A stretch of DNA of 64,000 nucleotides, from assembly GCF_001245615.1 (NCBI RefSeq), contig NZ_CWKH01000002.1, positions 930,001 through 994,000 of the forward strand, written 5' to 3'. This stretch comes from Mycolicibacterium neworleansense. Lineage in GTDB: Bacteria; Actinomycetota; Actinomycetes; Mycobacteriales; Mycobacteriaceae. Position 1 is the first letter of the stretch; each line of letters begins with the position of its first letter. Both the position numbers and the translations under genes were made by a program. A model generated the notes under the pieces. It was not told where the DNA came from. It did no database searches and saw only the letters and a list, made by a program, of their open reading frames with translations. Shown in pieces: positions 26,132 through 36,486 of the stretch.

Positions 26132-26180
26132 TGGTGGGCGGGTTCGGCCATCACCAGATAGACCGAGCACCCGCCCACCA
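26132..26180 (-). terminator. stem-loop between esxA and espI (terminator or attenuator)
   Basis: Arms of 12 perfectly complementary bases at 26132-26143 and 26169-26180, extended by four more pairs after a two-base bulge. It lies 25 bases beyond the esxA stop in transcript direction. A partial terminator here would let esxB-esxA be expressed far above espI-eccD1, or the stem could protect the 3' end of the abundant esx mRNA. Confidence 0.65.
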
Positions 26181-26204
26181 AAGCATGCTTGTCGCCCCGC
26201 AGTG

Positions 26205-26492
26205 CTAGGCAAACATTCCCGTGACGCCGGCCTCGGTCTGGGACATGGTCTGCCCAGCCTCGCTGATCGTCTGGGCGAGATTCTGCAGCGCCGAGTTCAG
26301 CTCGTTGGCGGTGCTGTCCCAGCGGGTCTGAACGGCCTGGTAGGCCTCCGAACCCGAGCCACCCCACGCCGAAGCGAGCGAAGCGAGCGAACCCTTGCCC
26401 TCGTCCAGCAGACCGGCGGTGGTGGCGACGGCACCCTGGATCTCACCGGCGCCGCCTTCGATCCCGGCGAAATTCCAAACCTGTTCTGTCAT
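26205..26492 (-). CDS. esxA: ESAT-6, major ESX-1 substrate EsxA
   Basis: 95-residue WXG100 protein, the defining ESX-1 substrate. It begins [10 protein letters not shown], has the turn WGG at residues 43-45 ([12 protein letters not shown]) and ends in the EsxA tail GVTGMFA. It forms a 1:1 heterodimer with EsxB, which carries the secretion signal. Start ATG 26492 with GGAGAC upstream. It follows esxB by 31 bases. The sequence is the fast-grower form of EsxA. No changes in key residues. Confidence 0.98.
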   Translation of the reverse strand: MTEQVWNFAGIEGGAGEIQGAVATTAGLLDEGKGSLASLASAWGGSGSEAYQAVQTRWDSTANELNSALQNLAQTISEAGQTMSQTEAGVTGMFA

Positions 26493-26523
26493 GTCTTGTC
26501 TCCGTTTCTTGAGGTCAGCTAGG

Positions 26524-26826
26524 TCAGATGTTCATCGACGAGGCCAGGTTGCCGGCCTGATCGTCATCGGTGCTCGTGTACTGGGTACCCGAGGTGTGGA
26601 TGTTGGTCGAGATCTCGTTCAGCTCCTGGATCTGCTTGTCAGCAGCTTCCTGGAAACGGATCAGCGCCTGCTGAGCGGCGGTACCGGCCTGGCCCTGCAT
26701 CTGCATCGCCAGGCTGCCGCCGGTCGACTCCACCTGAGCGATGACGCTCTTGAGCTCACCGGAGATGCGCTCGAAATTAGCAGCCTCCTTGGCGAGGACG
26801 GCGGCATCTGTATTCATCTGTGCCAT
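26524..26826 (-). CDS. esxB: CFP-10 homolog EsxB, partner of EsxA
   Basis: 100-residue WXG100 protein starting [20 protein letters not shown], typical of EsxB. It carries the YxxxD export signal YTSTD at 83-87 and the C-terminal SSMNI tail recognised by EccCb1. The turn motif is altered: the position of the WXG tryptophan holds Met43 (MQG, 43-45), with the codon read as ATG on the coding strand. So only EsxA of the pair keeps a true WXG turn. Start ATG 26826 follows AAGGGGAAT. The gene lies between PPE68 and esxA in the standard PE35-PPE68-esxB-esxA block. Confidence 0.97.
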   Translation of the reverse strand: MAQMNTDAAVLAKEAANFERISGELKSVIAQVESTGGSLAMQMQGQAGTAAQQALIRFQEAADKQIQELNEISTNIHTSGTQYTSTDDDQAGNLASSMNI

Positions 26827-26918
26827 GTTGGATTCCCCTTATTTTCCCTTTGTCCTCACCAGTGAAGATTTGGCGAGTCCTCCGGCCGGGTGGCCGGAAA
26901 GTCTTGTGTTGTGGACGA

Positions 26919-28247
26919 TCACCAGTCGTCGTCTTCGTCTTGCGATTGGTCGTATGTGAGTGCGGTCGGCGCGATCAATCCGTCCTTCGTGCCGCCGCTC
27001 TGCTCTTCCTTGTTCTTCGCGGCGTGCACCGGTGCCCCGCCGCCTCCGCCCGCGCCACCGCCGACCGGCGCCATCGGGCCTGCCGCACCCGAGGCCCCGC
27101 CCAACATCGGCTTGGCCTCCCCGCTGATGCCCAACATGCTGGACAACAGCGCGGTGCGTGGTGGTGAACCGAGCGCGCCCGGCAGCGACGCCGCGCGCAC
27201 CAGTCCGGCTCCCGAACTCGGGCCGCTGCCACCTGCCAGCGGGTGGTTCGAGAACGGCATCGCCCCCATCAGCCCGACCTGCATACCCCGGTCACTGCCC
27301 CCCATGCTGGAGAACTGACTGACCATCTGGGTCACCTGCTGCAACGGCTGCGTCATCGCCTGCATCGGGCTCTGGAGCATCGACGGGATCTGCCCCGCGA
27401 TCTGCCCAGCCTGCTGCCCCATCTGCATGGCCATCTGCATGCCCTGCTGCATCGGGTTCTTTTCGGACGAATCCTGCTGCTGTTGCTGCCCGGCGTTATC
27501 ACCCTTGCTCGCCGCACCGACCGCCCGCTGCTCGGCATGGTTGGCCTGCGCAGCGGCATTGCCGGCGAGCAATTTCATCGAGGAGAACGTGGACAGGGCG
27601 CTCAGCGATTCGACCGTCAGATTGCGGGCCACACCCTGAGCGGTCCGCGGTGCCGTCGACGCGAGCGCCGCTGCCGCGGTGGTCTCACCCACCCCGGGCA
27701 GGACGATCGGCATCATCGGCATGATCGGTTCGAACAGCAGGTTGACGGTGGTTTCAGCGTGGTAGGCCTCCATCGCACCGGCCGCCTGGTTCCACATCCG
27801 AACGAAGTAGTCGATCTCGTTCAGCCCGATCGGCATCGTGTTGATGCCGAGGAAGTTGGTGGCTTCCAGGACCGCGTGGGTGACGTGGTTCTGCTCGATC
27901 TCCGGAATCGGCGGAGTGGTCGACAGCGCCAGCGAGTAGGAGCTGGCCTGAGCGCCGGCCTGCAGGGCGCGCTTCTGCGCCTGCAGCACCATCGTCCGCA
28001 GCCACATGATCATCGGCATGGTTGCGGACACGGCACGTTCACTTGCCGAACCGCTCCACACCGAGGTCAGGTTGCTCAGCGCCCCGGCGAGTTCGTCAGC
28101 CTGGGTCTCCAGCAGGATCGCCAAACCCTCCCAGCCCGCCGCCGCCTGGAGCATCGGTGCCGGGCCGGCACCGACCATCAGGCGGGCGGTGTTGACCTCT
28201 GGAGGCAGCGCGAACCAGGTAGGTGGAACGGGTGGTGCCGCAACCAT
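26919..28247 (-). CDS. PPE68: PPE family protein PPE68
   Basis: 442 residues. The N-terminal PPE domain (about 1-180) has PPE at residues 15-17 (ALPPEV) and the turn WSG (LTSVWSGSASERA) near 63-65. It pairs with PE35 encoded just upstream and is recognised by EspG1. The remainder is rich in Met/Gln (MQMAMQMGQQAG) and Gly and ends in an acidic tail (QSQDEDDDW). Start ATG 28247 with AGGTCATC upstream. PPE68 is a surface-associated ESX-1 substrate/gatekeeper in other mycobacteria. The PE35 stop lies 40 bases upstream. Confidence 0.95.
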   Translation of the reverse strand: MVAAPPVPPTWFALPPEVNTARLMVGAGPAPMLQAAAGWEGLAILLETQADELAGALSNLTSVWSGSASERAVSATMPMIMWLRTMVLQAQKRALQAGAQASSYSLALSTTPPIPEIEQNHVTHAVLEATNFLGINTMPIGLNEIDYFVRMWNQAAGAMEAYHAETTVNLLFEPIMPMMPIVLPGVGETTAAAALASTAPRTAQGVARNLTVESLSALSTFSSMKLLAGNAAAQANHAEQRAVGAASKGDNAGQQQQQDSSEKNPMQQGMQMAMQMGQQAGQIAGQIPSMLQSPMQAMTQPLQQVTQMVSQFSSMGGSDRGMQVGLMGAMPFSNHPLAGGSGPSSGAGLVRAASLPGALGSPPRTALLSSMLGISGEAKPMLGGASGAAGPMAPVGGGAGGGGGAPVHAAKNKEEQSGGTKDGLIAPTALTYDQSQDEDDDW

Positions 28248-28287
28248 GACTGGATGACCTATCTCTGACGAATTTGCCTACGGCTAC

Positions 28288-28581
28288 TTAGAGCGTGGTG
28301 GCCTGAGCGGCGTCGACCGCGTTGTAGATCCCCGCGATCTCCGCATACGCGGCACCCGCCCGGGTGAGCTCCTCCTGAGCGAAAGAGTTCGCCGCAAGAG
28401 CCTCGACACCCTCGCTGGCGAAGGCCATGGCAGCCATTGCCGAGACCTCGTCAGCGCCGGCCGGAACCAGCGCGGTGACGGCTGCGGCGGCGGTGGTGCC
28501 ACCGGCCAGACCACGTGCCGCGTTTGCGATCACCTGTGCCGCAACACCTTCGGCGCCCGGGTTGTGCATCAACGGTTGCAT
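28288..28581 (-). CDS. PE35: PE family protein PE35
   Basis: 97 residues from ATG 28581, chosen because AGGGGAG lies directly upstream; a longer in-frame start at 28656 has none. Two-helix PE domain; the C-terminal export signal is YNAVD (YxxxD). The canonical Pro-Glu near the N-terminus is not obvious (it begins MQPLMHNPGAEG), as in other PE35 proteins of ESX-1. It forms the heterodimer with PPE68 encoded next. It begins the PE35-PPE68-esxB-esxA group, 159 bases after eccCb1. Confidence 0.92.
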   Translation of the reverse strand: MQPLMHNPGAEGVAAQVIANAARGLAGGTTAAAAVTALVPAGADEVSAMAAMAFASEGVEALAANSFAQEELTRAGAAYAEIAGIYNAVDAAQATTL

Positions 28582-28633
28582 TTGCTTGCTCCCCTGTTTC
28601 GATTGCAAATAACCAGGGACAAGCACCCAAAGG

Positions 28634-28660
28634 CGACGTGGCAGGAAGTTTGCCAAGTCG
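28634..28660 (-). terminator. short hairpin between eccCb1 and PE35
   Basis: A 27-base inverted repeat: ten-base arms with one mismatch and a seven-base loop, about 80 bases after the eccCb1 stop and about 50 before the PE35 start. It may end the upstream ecc transcript or act in the PE35 leader. No U tract is present, so the call is tentative. Confidence 0.4.
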
Positions 28661-28740
28661 TCAAGGAATCTGTCCCCCGATCCCTTTGCTGACGGGCCGC
28701 CGCCAGCGTTGCTGAGTGCGTTGGATAAATACTAACTGCC

Positions 28741-30513
28741 CTATTGGGGTGCTGCGAACACTTCTTCATCCGGTGGATCGACATAGGCCGCCTGAATGAC
28801 TTCCTTGCCATCGGGTCCGACCATAAATGCCTGGCCAGGAGGCCTTTTCTTGACGATGATCTCCCGCGAGGGGAAGTCGTTCTTCTCCCCCGAGAGGAAC
28901 AAGGTCGGCGAACCCGCACCATAGGCCGCCCCCACGAACTTGTCCATGGTGGCCCGGTGCGCCTGGCTCATCTGGCACGTCGCGATGATGTGCAGGCCGA
29001 TGTCGGCGGCCGCCGGCAACAGCGGACCGAGCGGTGCCATCGGCGACATCATGCCCGCGGCCGCCACGATCATGTGCCAGTCGTCGACCAGCAGCACGAT
29101 GTCCGGGCCGCTCCACCACGACCGCGACCGCAGCTGGGCGGTGGTCAGATCCGGCGGCGGCAACCGCTTCTTGAGGTTGACCGCCAGCGCCTTGATCGCC
29201 TCTTCCAGGGACGCACTGTTGCGGTTGATCGCGCCGGCAGCCAGCAGATGCGTCTCGGGAACCGCGTCGAGCAGACCCGACCGATAGTCGGCCAGCATGA
29301 ACCGCACCTGGTCGGGGCTGTTGCGACTGCAGATCGCCTTGGCCACCGCGTGGGCGATCGTGGTCTTGCCCGACTTGGGAGCGCCGAAGATCAGCTGATG
29401 CGGCGTCATGTGCATCTGGTTGTAGGCCACCGTGAGGTCGGACTCGCGCACACCCAACGGCACCTGCCAGCGGGTCCGGTAGTCCGAGTCGGGTCCCGGC
29501 GGATTCGGATCGAGCTGATGCAGGTAGATCCGCTCCGGCAGCACCCGCACCTGCGGCGCCTGATCGGTGTGGCGGGCAGCCACCTCTTCCACACCCGCTG
29601 AGATGGCCTCGACGATGTTGGCGGTGCTGTGCACGCCGTCCAGACGGGGCACCCCGATCATCAGGTGATGCTTCTCGAGAGAGACGGCCCGGCCCGGACG
29701 GTTCGCCGGGATGTCCCGGGTGATCCGGTCGATCTGCGTCTCGTTGACGTCACCGAGCCGGAACTCCACCTTGGTGCCGAGGTAGTCACGCACGCGTGAC
29801 TTGAGCTCGGTCCAGCGCGGGGTGGAGATGATGACGTGCACGCCGTAGGCCAGACCCTGACCGGCCAGATCCTGCACGGCAGGCTCCAGGTCGGGGAACT
29901 CGGCCACGAAGGCCGGCCAACCGTCGACCACCAGGAAGACGTCGCCGAACGGGTCCTGCGCCGCCGGGTTGTTCGGGTCCTCCCGCATCTCGCGATACGC
30001 CGAGATCGAACCCACGCGGTACTGCTTGAACACCTGCTCACGGGCCCTCAGCACGGCCTTGACCTCGGCCACCACCCGGTTGACCCGGTCGGGTTCGGCA
30101 CGAGTGGCCACACCGCCCACGTGCGGCAGGTCCTCCATGTACATCAGGCCACCACCGCCGAGGTCGATGCAGTAGAACTGCACCTGCCGCGGCGTGTGCG
30201 TCGCGGCGGCCGACAACATCAGGGTCTGCAGGAAGGTCGACTTGCCGGTCTGCGGGGCACCACCGATCGCGATGTTGCCGCCGGCCGCCGACACGTCGAC
30301 GCCCCAGATGTCCTGCCGGTGCCGGCGCGGCTCGTCCATGATCCCCAGCGGGAAGCGCAGGGGCTGACGCTGATAGTCGCGCTCGATCAGTTCGTTGACC
30401 GGAGTCGGATCCGTCAGCGGCGGGAGCCACATCTTGTAGGCGCGGCTCTCACCGGTGCCCAGCTGCTCGAGGACGACCTCGCGCAGCACCCTCGGTTCGG
30501 CGCCTGTAGTCAT
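28741..30513 (-). CDS. eccCb1: FtsK/SpoIIIE-type ATPase EccCb1
   Basis: 590 residues, two tandem FtsK/SpoIIIE ATPase domains. The first has Walker [10 protein letters not shown] at 84-91, the second GAPKSGKTT near 375-383, with Walker B strands such as [10 protein letters not shown] in the second. EccCb1 is the soluble half of the split EccC motor of ESX-1 and binds the EsxB C-terminus. ATG 30513 overlaps the eccCa1 TGA (ATGA). It lies directly upstream of the PE35-esxA block. No lesions. Confidence 0.96.
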   Translation of the reverse strand: MTTGAEPRVLREVVLEQLGTGESRAYKMWLPPLTDPTPVNELIERDYQRQPLRFPLGIMDEPRRHRQDIWGVDVSAAGGNIAIGGAPQTGKSTFLQTLMLSAAATHTPRQVQFYCIDLGGGGLMYMEDLPHVGGVATRAEPDRVNRVVAEVKAVLRAREQVFKQYRVGSISAYREMREDPNNPAAQDPFGDVFLVVDGWPAFVAEFPDLEPAVQDLAGQGLAYGVHVIISTPRWTELKSRVRDYLGTKVEFRLGDVNETQIDRITRDIPANRPGRAVSLEKHHLMIGVPRLDGVHSTANIVEAISAGVEEVAARHTDQAPQVRVLPERIYLHQLDPNPPGPDSDYRTRWQVPLGVRESDLTVAYNQMHMTPHQLIFGAPKSGKTTIAHAVAKAICSRNSPDQVRFMLADYRSGLLDAVPETHLLAAGAINRNSASLEEAIKALAVNLKKRLPPPDLTTAQLRSRSWWSGPDIVLLVDDWHMIVAAAGMMSPMAPLGPLLPAAADIGLHIIATCQMSQAHRATMDKFVGAAYGAGSPTLFLSGEKNDFPSREIIVKKRPPGQAFMVGPDGKEVIQAAYVDPPDEEVFAAPQ

Positions 30514-32741
30514 CAATTCACCGCCGTATCAAAAATCGGGGTCGTCGTGAACTGGTGAATCCGCACCCGTGCCTGACGCTGCGACCGCGGCTTGGCTTCT
30601 CCGTCCCCGGAGCTCTCCACCTCGGGCACGTAGTTGGCGCCGGTGTAGAGCGTGCTGAACTTCACCGGATCCTCCATGCCGACCCGGAGGAATCCGACAC
30701 CGCTCTCCTTGTTGGTGATGTACTGCGCCTCGGGCGTGCCGATCACCGCCTTGGACTCGGCAGAGCTGGTGGTACGCAACGCGATTCGGTACGTCAGGTT
30801 CGGCTCGAGCTTGTCGATCCGGACGCCGCCGGTGTTCAGCGACTGGGTGGCCAGCAGCAGGTGCACACGCAGGGAGCGGCCGACGCGGCAGATCCGGTCG
30901 AACAGCTGGATGAAGTCGGGGTGGTTCTGCAGGAGCTCGGCGAACTCGTCGACCACCACGAACAGCGTCGGCAACGGCGGAAGGTCCGCACCTCGCTCAC
31001 GGTGCTTCTCGTACTCGGCCACACCCGAGAGCGCACCGGCGGCACCCACCTGCATACCGGCCTGACGCAGGATCTGCTGGCGCCGGTCGAGCTCACCGGT
31101 GAGCACCTCACCCATGCGGCCGACGAGTTCGGCTTCCTCTTCCATGTTGGTGACGACGGCCGCGGTGTGCGGCAGCTTCTCCATACCGAGGAAGGTCGAG
31201 CCACCCTTGAAGTCGGTCAGCAGCAGGTTGATCTGGTCGGGGTGATGCGTGGCCACCAGCGACAGGATCATGGTGCGCAGGAACTCCGACTTACCCGAGC
31301 CGGTGGTACCGATGAGCATGCCGTGCGGGCCGGCACCGAACTCGGCGCCTTCCTTGATGTCGAGCTTCATCACCTCGCCGGTCTTGAGCTCGTGACCGAA
31401 CGGGATCTTGAGCCGATCCCGGTCGGTGTCGGTGAACATCCGCCAACGCGCCGGCGTCACCTCTTCGACCGACTTGGCACCCACCAGGTGGTGCCATTCC
31501 TTCGAGACCTTCTTCTGCACACGGACGTTCTTGTCGATGATCGTTCCGGTGATCGACCAGCCCGCCAGCTTGCGGGCGACCCGGCCGGCCTGCGCCGGAG
31601 TCATCCGGTCGACGACCCGCGTCACCTCGCGGTAGTTCTGGTTGGGCAGCTTGTCGTCGGCCGTCCCGTCGGCATCGACTCGCAACCGGTACGCCGACCC
31701 GCGGTGATTGCCGAGAGTCAGCACGGTGACGCCGGCCCGGCCGTCGACCGGGAAGCCGGCCTTGCCGCCGGTCAGGTCCACCACGATCACGTACGGGCCG
31801 CCGGGGGCGGCGTCGGCGCTGTGCGGGCCGCGCGCCGTCAGGTCGCTCAGGCCGTCCGGGCGGGTGTAGACCAGGCGGGTGGATCCGGCCGCGTCGGTGT
31901 CGGTCTGATGCTGCACGTGCGGCAACCACTTGAGCCACGACCACTTCGGATCTTCCGGGTTGTCGGTCAGAACCCGGATCTGCAGCAGGTCTGGCGGATG
32001 GAACACCGCCAGATGACAGATCATCGCGGTCAACAGTCCCGAGGCACCGTCGATGTCGCCACCGATGGCGATGGTCGGAAATGTCCGTAGCTGAACAAGT
32101 TTCGGGCAGTCGTGGATCAGGCCGTGCGTGCGCAGGAACTTGGTCACCCACATGTGGCTGACCGGCTCCAGGTGCGGCTGCGGAGCACCCTGCGGACCCG
32201 CCAGCTCGCCGCTGGTGTTCGGCTTGAGCAGCCGGTCCACCGCGATCTCGGCGCCGATGCCGATCCGGGTGGCGGCGTAGAAGTCCGAGTTGGCCTGACG
32301 CGACCACTGCCGGTGTGTGCCGATGATCGACAACAGATCGTCGGGATGCGGTGCGTGGTAACCGAAAAACGACACCTGCGCGGTCGCCGACGACGTCACA
32401 CGCGTGCGCAGGCCAGCCAGGTACCGCAGGTATTCCTTACGGTCGGCATTGATCTCGGGCACCCGCTTGCCGCCCTGACCGCCGCCGGACATGAAACCGA
32501 CAGTGCCCATGATCATCATCAGCGGCATCATCAGCATGTACGGCGACAGCTGACGCACACCGGTGAAGATCATGATCGCGATCATGCCGAGCATGCAGCC
32601 GCCCATGACCCATGGCATGGCCTTCTGCATGCCCGAGGGCGGGATCTCGATCCCGAGGTCATCCGGTGCGGCGACGTTGATCTCGCCCGGTGTCAGCCGC
32701 GGCCCCCGCTTGATCGTCGGGGTGAATTTCTTCGTCGTCAT
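30513..32741 (-). CDS. eccCa1: FtsK/SpoIIIE-type membrane ATPase EccCa1
   Basis: 742 residues. Two membrane helices at about 41-83 are followed by a DUF-type linker domain and one FtsK/SpoIIIE ATPase domain with Walker A GTTGSGKS at 478-485 and Walker [12 protein letters not shown] near 590. It is the membrane half of the split EccC motor; in other ESX systems EccC is one chain. ATG 32741 overlaps the eccB1 stop (ATGA), and its own stop overlaps the eccCb1 start, so eccB1-eccCa1-eccCb1 is a coupled unit. Confidence 0.96.
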   Translation of the reverse strand: MTTKKFTPTIKRGPRLTPGEINVAAPDDLGIEIPPSGMQKAMPWVMGGCMLGMIAIMIFTGVRQLSPYMLMMPLMMIMGTVGFMSGGGQGGKRVPEINADRKEYLRYLAGLRTRVTSSATAQVSFFGYHAPHPDDLLSIIGTHRQWSRQANSDFYAATRIGIGAEIAVDRLLKPNTSGELAGPQGAPQPHLEPVSHMWVTKFLRTHGLIHDCPKLVQLRTFPTIAIGGDIDGASGLLTAMICHLAVFHPPDLLQIRVLTDNPEDPKWSWLKWLPHVQHQTDTDAAGSTRLVYTRPDGLSDLTARGPHSADAAPGGPYVIVVDLTGGKAGFPVDGRAGVTVLTLGNHRGSAYRLRVDADGTADDKLPNQNYREVTRVVDRMTPAQAGRVARKLAGWSITGTIIDKNVRVQKKVSKEWHHLVGAKSVEEVTPARWRMFTDTDRDRLKIPFGHELKTGEVMKLDIKEGAEFGAGPHGMLIGTTGSGKSEFLRTMILSLVATHHPDQINLLLTDFKGGSTFLGMEKLPHTAAVVTNMEEEAELVGRMGEVLTGELDRRQQILRQAGMQVGAAGALSGVAEYEKHRERGADLPPLPTLFVVVDEFAELLQNHPDFIQLFDRICRVGRSLRVHLLLATQSLNTGGVRIDKLEPNLTYRIALRTTSSAESKAVIGTPEAQYITNKESGVGFLRVGMEDPVKFSTLYTGANYVPEVESSGDGEAKPRSQRQARVRIHQFTTTPIFDTAVN

Positions 32742-34180
32742 GAGCCTTGCTTGCTTTCGACTTTGCGCGGATGTGGGTCGGCAGGCAGCGTGTCGTGCTC
32801 AAGCAGCGCCGCGTCCTTCGACAACACCGGGCCCTCCACCAGCAGCCCGACGACCTGCCACGGTGCGTTCACCGCACCGGACAAGCCCAGATTCTTGGCG
32901 GCATCGTCATTGGCGATGCCGTACCGCACCCCTTGCGGGTCGATGTAATACAGGCTCTCGCCCACCCGCGGATCCGGCGACTGCAGCCGCACGAACTGGC
33001 CACCCTCGATGTACACCGTTGCGTCACCGCCGATCTGGTCGATCCCGGTACCGACGGCCGACGACGGGATCGGCAACCGGCGCCCGGCGATGACGGTGGT
33101 CTTCGGCGCCTGATCGCCGGGTTCACGCTGCCAGGCCCAGCACAGCACCGGCGAATCCTGGCGCAGTAGCACCTCCAGCGGTTTGTCCGGCAGCGGCGAG
33201 ACGTACACCTGCTCAGCGATCTTCGCGACCACGCTGGCCTCGACCGACGGCGGCTGCAACAAGCCGTAGGAGTTGGTTGCACGCAGGGCCGCCGCGGTGG
33301 TGGGGTTAACGCGGGCGACCCCGTCCGGCAACACCACGTAGTGCTGCGGCTCCGATTCGGTGGCCGTCTGGAACACCGAACCGATCACCAGATTCTCCGG
33401 CAGCCCAACGGTATTCGGGGCACCGGCGGCCGGGATCGCCGGCAGCTGCCACGGGCCCATGTTGGCCAGCGCGTTGAACAACCCCTCCGACACCGGTGTG
33501 GCCTTGGCGGTGACCGGGATGCCGACCGCGGAGCTCACCGCCCGGTCGCCCAGGTCGATGCTGTGCCGGCCGTCCGCGGTGACCAGCCAGTTGCCGCCTT
33601 CGAAGTTCACCAACATGCCCTGGTTCGGCGTCATCGGGCCCACCGCGAGATCCGTTGCCAGCGAACGGATCAGGATCGAGGACTCCACCTTGGGCGCCGA
33701 GCTGTCCGGCTTGGCCACGGTGTCACACAACGTCCAGCGCGACGCGGGCACACCTGTGGGCGTGGCATACGGCGCACCGGGGATGCCGATCGGCTGGCCC
33801 TTGGGCAACCGGTTGAGTTCCTCGGACTTCACCGCGGCCGGGGTGCCCGAATTGCCGAGCGCCAGCCGGGCCGAGGTCAGGTTGTACACCGGCCGCAGCA
33901 GGCTGCTCCCGGGCAGCATCACGTAGAGCTGATTGGTGGTGCGGTCCACCAGCAGCTGGTCGCTGCCCTGCTTGCCCAGCGGCTTGAAGTACGCCATCAA
34001 CGCCGCGCCGAGGCAGATCAGCACGGAGACCACGACACCGGCGAACACCGCGCGGCTGTAGAACTGCAGCGGATCGTCGAACATCCGGGTATCCCGGCGC
34101 ACGATGGCGTGCTCGACGCGGCGCAGCAGAAAGCGCCAGCCGCTGACCTGGACCTTGGTGGTGAGCCGGAAGCCTGCCAT
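32738..34180 (-). CDS. eccB1: ESX-1 core component EccB1
   Basis: 480 residues: short cytoplasmic N-terminus starting [20 protein letters not shown], one membrane helix at about 48-70, and a large periplasmic domain with the repeated beta folds of EccB. Two periplasmic cysteines (in RWTLCDTV and PVLCWAW) can form the conserved disulphide. It builds the periplasmic part of the ESX-1 channel and contacts MycP1. ATG 34180 is two bases after the eccA1 stop and overlaps nothing; its own stop overlaps eccCa1. Confidence 0.95.
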   Translation of the reverse strand: MAGFRLTTKVQVSGWRFLLRRVEHAIVRRDTRMFDDPLQFYSRAVFAGVVVSVLICLGAALMAYFKPLGKQGSDQLLVDRTTNQLYVMLPGSSLLRPVYNLTSARLALGNSGTPAAVKSEELNRLPKGQPIGIPGAPYATPTGVPASRWTLCDTVAKPDSSAPKVESSILIRSLATDLAVGPMTPNQGMLVNFEGGNWLVTADGRHSIDLGDRAVSSAVGIPVTAKATPVSEGLFNALANMGPWQLPAIPAAGAPNTVGLPENLVIGSVFQTATESEPQHYVVLPDGVARVNPTTAAALRATNSYGLLQPPSVEASVVAKIAEQVYVSPLPDKPLEVLLRQDSPVLCWAWQREPGDQAPKTTVIAGRRLPIPSSAVGTGIDQIGGDATVYIEGGQFVRLQSPDPRVGESLYYIDPQGVRYGIANDDAAKNLGLSGAVNAPWQVVGLLVEGPVLSKDAALLEHDTLPADPHPRKVESKQGS

Positions 34181-34182
34181 CG

Positions 34183-35907
34183 TTATTCGCCGATGTTCAG
34201 GCGGCTGTGGACCGCCGCGATCGCCGCCGCCATGTCTTCTCCGTTGACCTCACTGAGCTGATCCACACCCAGGTTCTCGAAGTCGAGCGACCGGGACAGC
34301 CGCATGTCGCGGTTCTGCTCACCGGCCTCCACCAGCTGGCGGGCGTAGCGTCCGTTACCGGCGATGTCCAGTGCCGGCTTGCCATTGAGGGTGCGTTGAC
34401 TGAGCAGGCTCGCCGCCTCGTGCACCCGCTTGGCCGCCGTATCGTCGAGCTGCGAATCATTGGCCTTGGCAATGACTTTGGTGATCTCGACAATGTCGTC
34501 GGGTGAGTAGGAGTCGAACTCGATGCGAGTCGCGAAACGCGAGCGCAGGCCGTCGTTCGTCTCCAGCAGGCGATCGATGTCGTTGCTGTAGCCGGCGATG
34601 ATCACCACCAACCGGTCGCGGTCGTTCTCCATCCGGGCCAGCAGGGTGTCCAGCGCCTCGGTGCCGAACGGGTCGGCGCGACCGTCGCGCTCCTGCACCA
34701 GGGTGTAAGCCTCGTCGATGAACAGCACACCGCCCAGCGCGCGGTCGATCGTCTTGGCCGTCTTCACCGCCGACTGACCCTCGTACTCCGCCACGAAATC
34801 CTTACGCGAGGTTTCGATCAGCTTCGGCTCCGCGATGACGCCGAGACCGGCCAGGATGTTGGCCACCACGCGCGCAATCGTGGTCTTACCGGTGCCGGGC
34901 GGACCCGCGAAGATCATGTGCTTGGAGGTCTGGGCCACCTTCATGCCGCGCGCGGCACGGATCCTGGCCATCTGGGTTGCCGCCCGGTAGGCCTCGATCT
35001 GCTCCTTGACCCGGTTCAGGCCGATCTGCCGGTCGAGCTCGGCCTGCGCCTCGGCGAGCAGCTTGTCCCGCGCCGAGGTGTCGGCGACCACGCTGGACGG
35101 ATCCCACGGATCGGTGCGGGCGGCGATCTTCTCGGGAGTGGTGGTCTCCAAGCGGTAGGCCGGATCACGCAGTGCCGCAGTGACTTTGGTCTCAGGGAAG
35201 TTGGCCTGCAGCCATTCCAGCAGTACCTGGGCCGACTCCTCGTTGCCCTGGTAGCGCCGAGCCATCGCCAGGTACCAGGCGATCGCCGGTGCGCAAGCCT
35301 GGCCGGCAGGCGTGTCATTGGCCTCGGTCAGCCTGCGGTCGGCCTCGGTGAACAGCCCGAGGTTGGCCGCGGCCACACCATGGGCCACACCCGCCGCGGC
35401 GGCCAGGAACTTGTCCGGCCACTGGTCGGCGCCACGGACCTGTTCGATCACGTCGGTCCAGCGTTGCGCCGCACCGTAGATCACGGCCTTCACCCAGGAC
35501 ACCAGGTGGTCCGAGCCGCCGGCCGGGGCATCCTCCAATGCCTCCATCGCGTCGGCGAAATTCCCCTCCGACGCCTCTTGCACGGCGAAACCCATGGTGA
35601 TCGCCAGCGGCGAGTTGATCGGGTAGGAGATGTCCTTGCCGTAGATACCGCCGATCGGAATCCGCGCGCCGACACCGTTCATCGAGATCTCGGCCGAGCC
35701 GGCCAACTGGCCGAAGTTCGAGCGTGAGTACCAGGCGCGGAACAACGTCACCCGGTCGTTGTCACCACAGCGGATCCGGCCGACCCACGCATCACACGCG
35801 GTTTCGTCATAGTTGGTGATCTCGGTGAACATCTCGAGCGAACGCGCCGGAGAACTGCTCAGCATCCCGACTGCCGAGCCGAACATCCCAGCGAGGTGGT
35901 CAACCAT
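34183..35907 (-). CDS. eccA1: AAA+ ATPase EccA1
   Basis: 574 residues, the normal EccA length. The N-terminal about 280 residues form a TPR-like superhelical domain. The C-terminal CbbX-type AAA+ domain has Walker A GPPGTGKT at about 335-342 and Walker [10 protein letters not shown] near 392-400. Cytosolic EccA1 works with EspG1 on PE/PPE substrates. ATG 35907 was chosen over an earlier in-frame ATG at 35952 because GGAGGCGATC precedes it and the length fits the family; it overlaps the espH 3' end by eight bases. Confidence 0.95.
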   Translation of the reverse strand: MVDHLAGMFGSAVGMLSSSPARSLEMFTEITNYDETACDAWVGRIRCGDNDRVTLFRAWYSRSNFGQLAGSAEISMNGVGARIPIGGIYGKDISYPINSPLAITMGFAVQEASEGNFADAMEALEDAPAGGSDHLVSWVKAVIYGAAQRWTDVIEQVRGADQWPDKFLAAAAGVAHGVAAANLGLFTEADRRLTEANDTPAGQACAPAIAWYLAMARRYQGNEESAQVLLEWLQANFPETKVTAALRDPAYRLETTTPEKIAARTDPWDPSSVVADTSARDKLLAEAQAELDRQIGLNRVKEQIEAYRAATQMARIRAARGMKVAQTSKHMIFAGPPGTGKTTIARVVANILAGLGVIAEPKLIETSRKDFVAEYEGQSAVKTAKTIDRALGGVLFIDEAYTLVQERDGRADPFGTEALDTLLARMENDRDRLVVIIAGYSNDIDRLLETNDGLRSRFATRIEFDSYSPDDIVEITKVIAKANDSQLDDTAAKRVHEAASLLSQRTLNGKPALDIAGNGRYARQLVEAGEQNRDMRLSRSLDFENLGVDQLSEVNGEDMAAAIAAVHSRLNIGE

Positions 35908-36472
35908 GATCGCCTCCATAGCGAGTCGAAAAGACCTGGGCCCGAGCATCATCGGCTTGCTCCGGGGTGAGCAGATCCAGGTCGCGGGTCAGAAAGTCGC
36001 GGGTCGCCGCGTCGTCGTGCCCATGCTCACGCATTCCGGCGAGCATGAACGAGTACTGGGCGGACTTGGCCTGTTGAGCGGCCAGGCCCGCGATCACCAG
36101 GATCTCCTCGGCGAGATCCCGTTCGGTCAGGTTGGTGACTCTGGGTGCCAATTCGATCTGATGCACCCGACCGTCCATGAACGCCGTCACCGTGACGGTT
36201 TCGGGCGGATTGGTGACGGTGAACAGCGGTACCGCAAGGTTCTCGTCCTCGTTGACGGAACCATCCAGGTATCCACCGCCGCCGGATGCGGCGACGTCGG
36301 ATTCTGATTCGTCAGAAACGATGTCGCCGAAGACAACACCGTCCTCGTCGTACGTTCCGAGCGCATCCAGGCCGGCGGCGTCCGAACCGTCGTCCGGGTA
36401 CGAGAAGTCCAGGGCCGAGAGGTTGTCGTAGTCGTCATCGTCGTCCGGATGATGTGGCGGAAAGTCACCCAC
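35900..36472 (-). CDS. espH: ESX-1 secretion-associated protein EspH
   Basis: 190 residues from GTG 36472 (AGAGG upstream). The N-terminal about 70 residues are strongly acidic (runs of Asp around residue 10, then ESESD), followed by a YbaB/EbfC-like domain (about 75-190; LAVPLFTVTNPPETVTVTAF). EspH is a cytosolic ESX-1 factor needed for EspE/EspF secretion in other species. It sits between espG1 and eccA1 and overlaps eccA1 by eight bases. Its fold is shared with EspL of the same locus. Confidence 0.9.
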   Translation of the reverse strand: MGDFPPHHPDDDDDYDNLSALDFSYPDDGSDAAGLDALGTYDEDGVVFGDIVSDESESDVAASGGGGYLDGSVNEDENLAVPLFTVTNPPETVTVTAFMDGRVHQIELAPRVTNLTERDLAEEILVIAGLAAQQAKSAQYSFMLAGMREHGHDDAATRDFLTRDLDLLTPEQADDARAQVFSTRYGGDHG

Positions 36473-36486
36473 CGTGGCGGCCTCTT

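Noticed and set aside
30555..32090. Long open frame on the plus strand opposite eccCa1
   Set aside because: High-GC antisense shadow: no ribosome site, Arg/His/Gly-rich composition, and it lies wholly inside a well-conserved gene.
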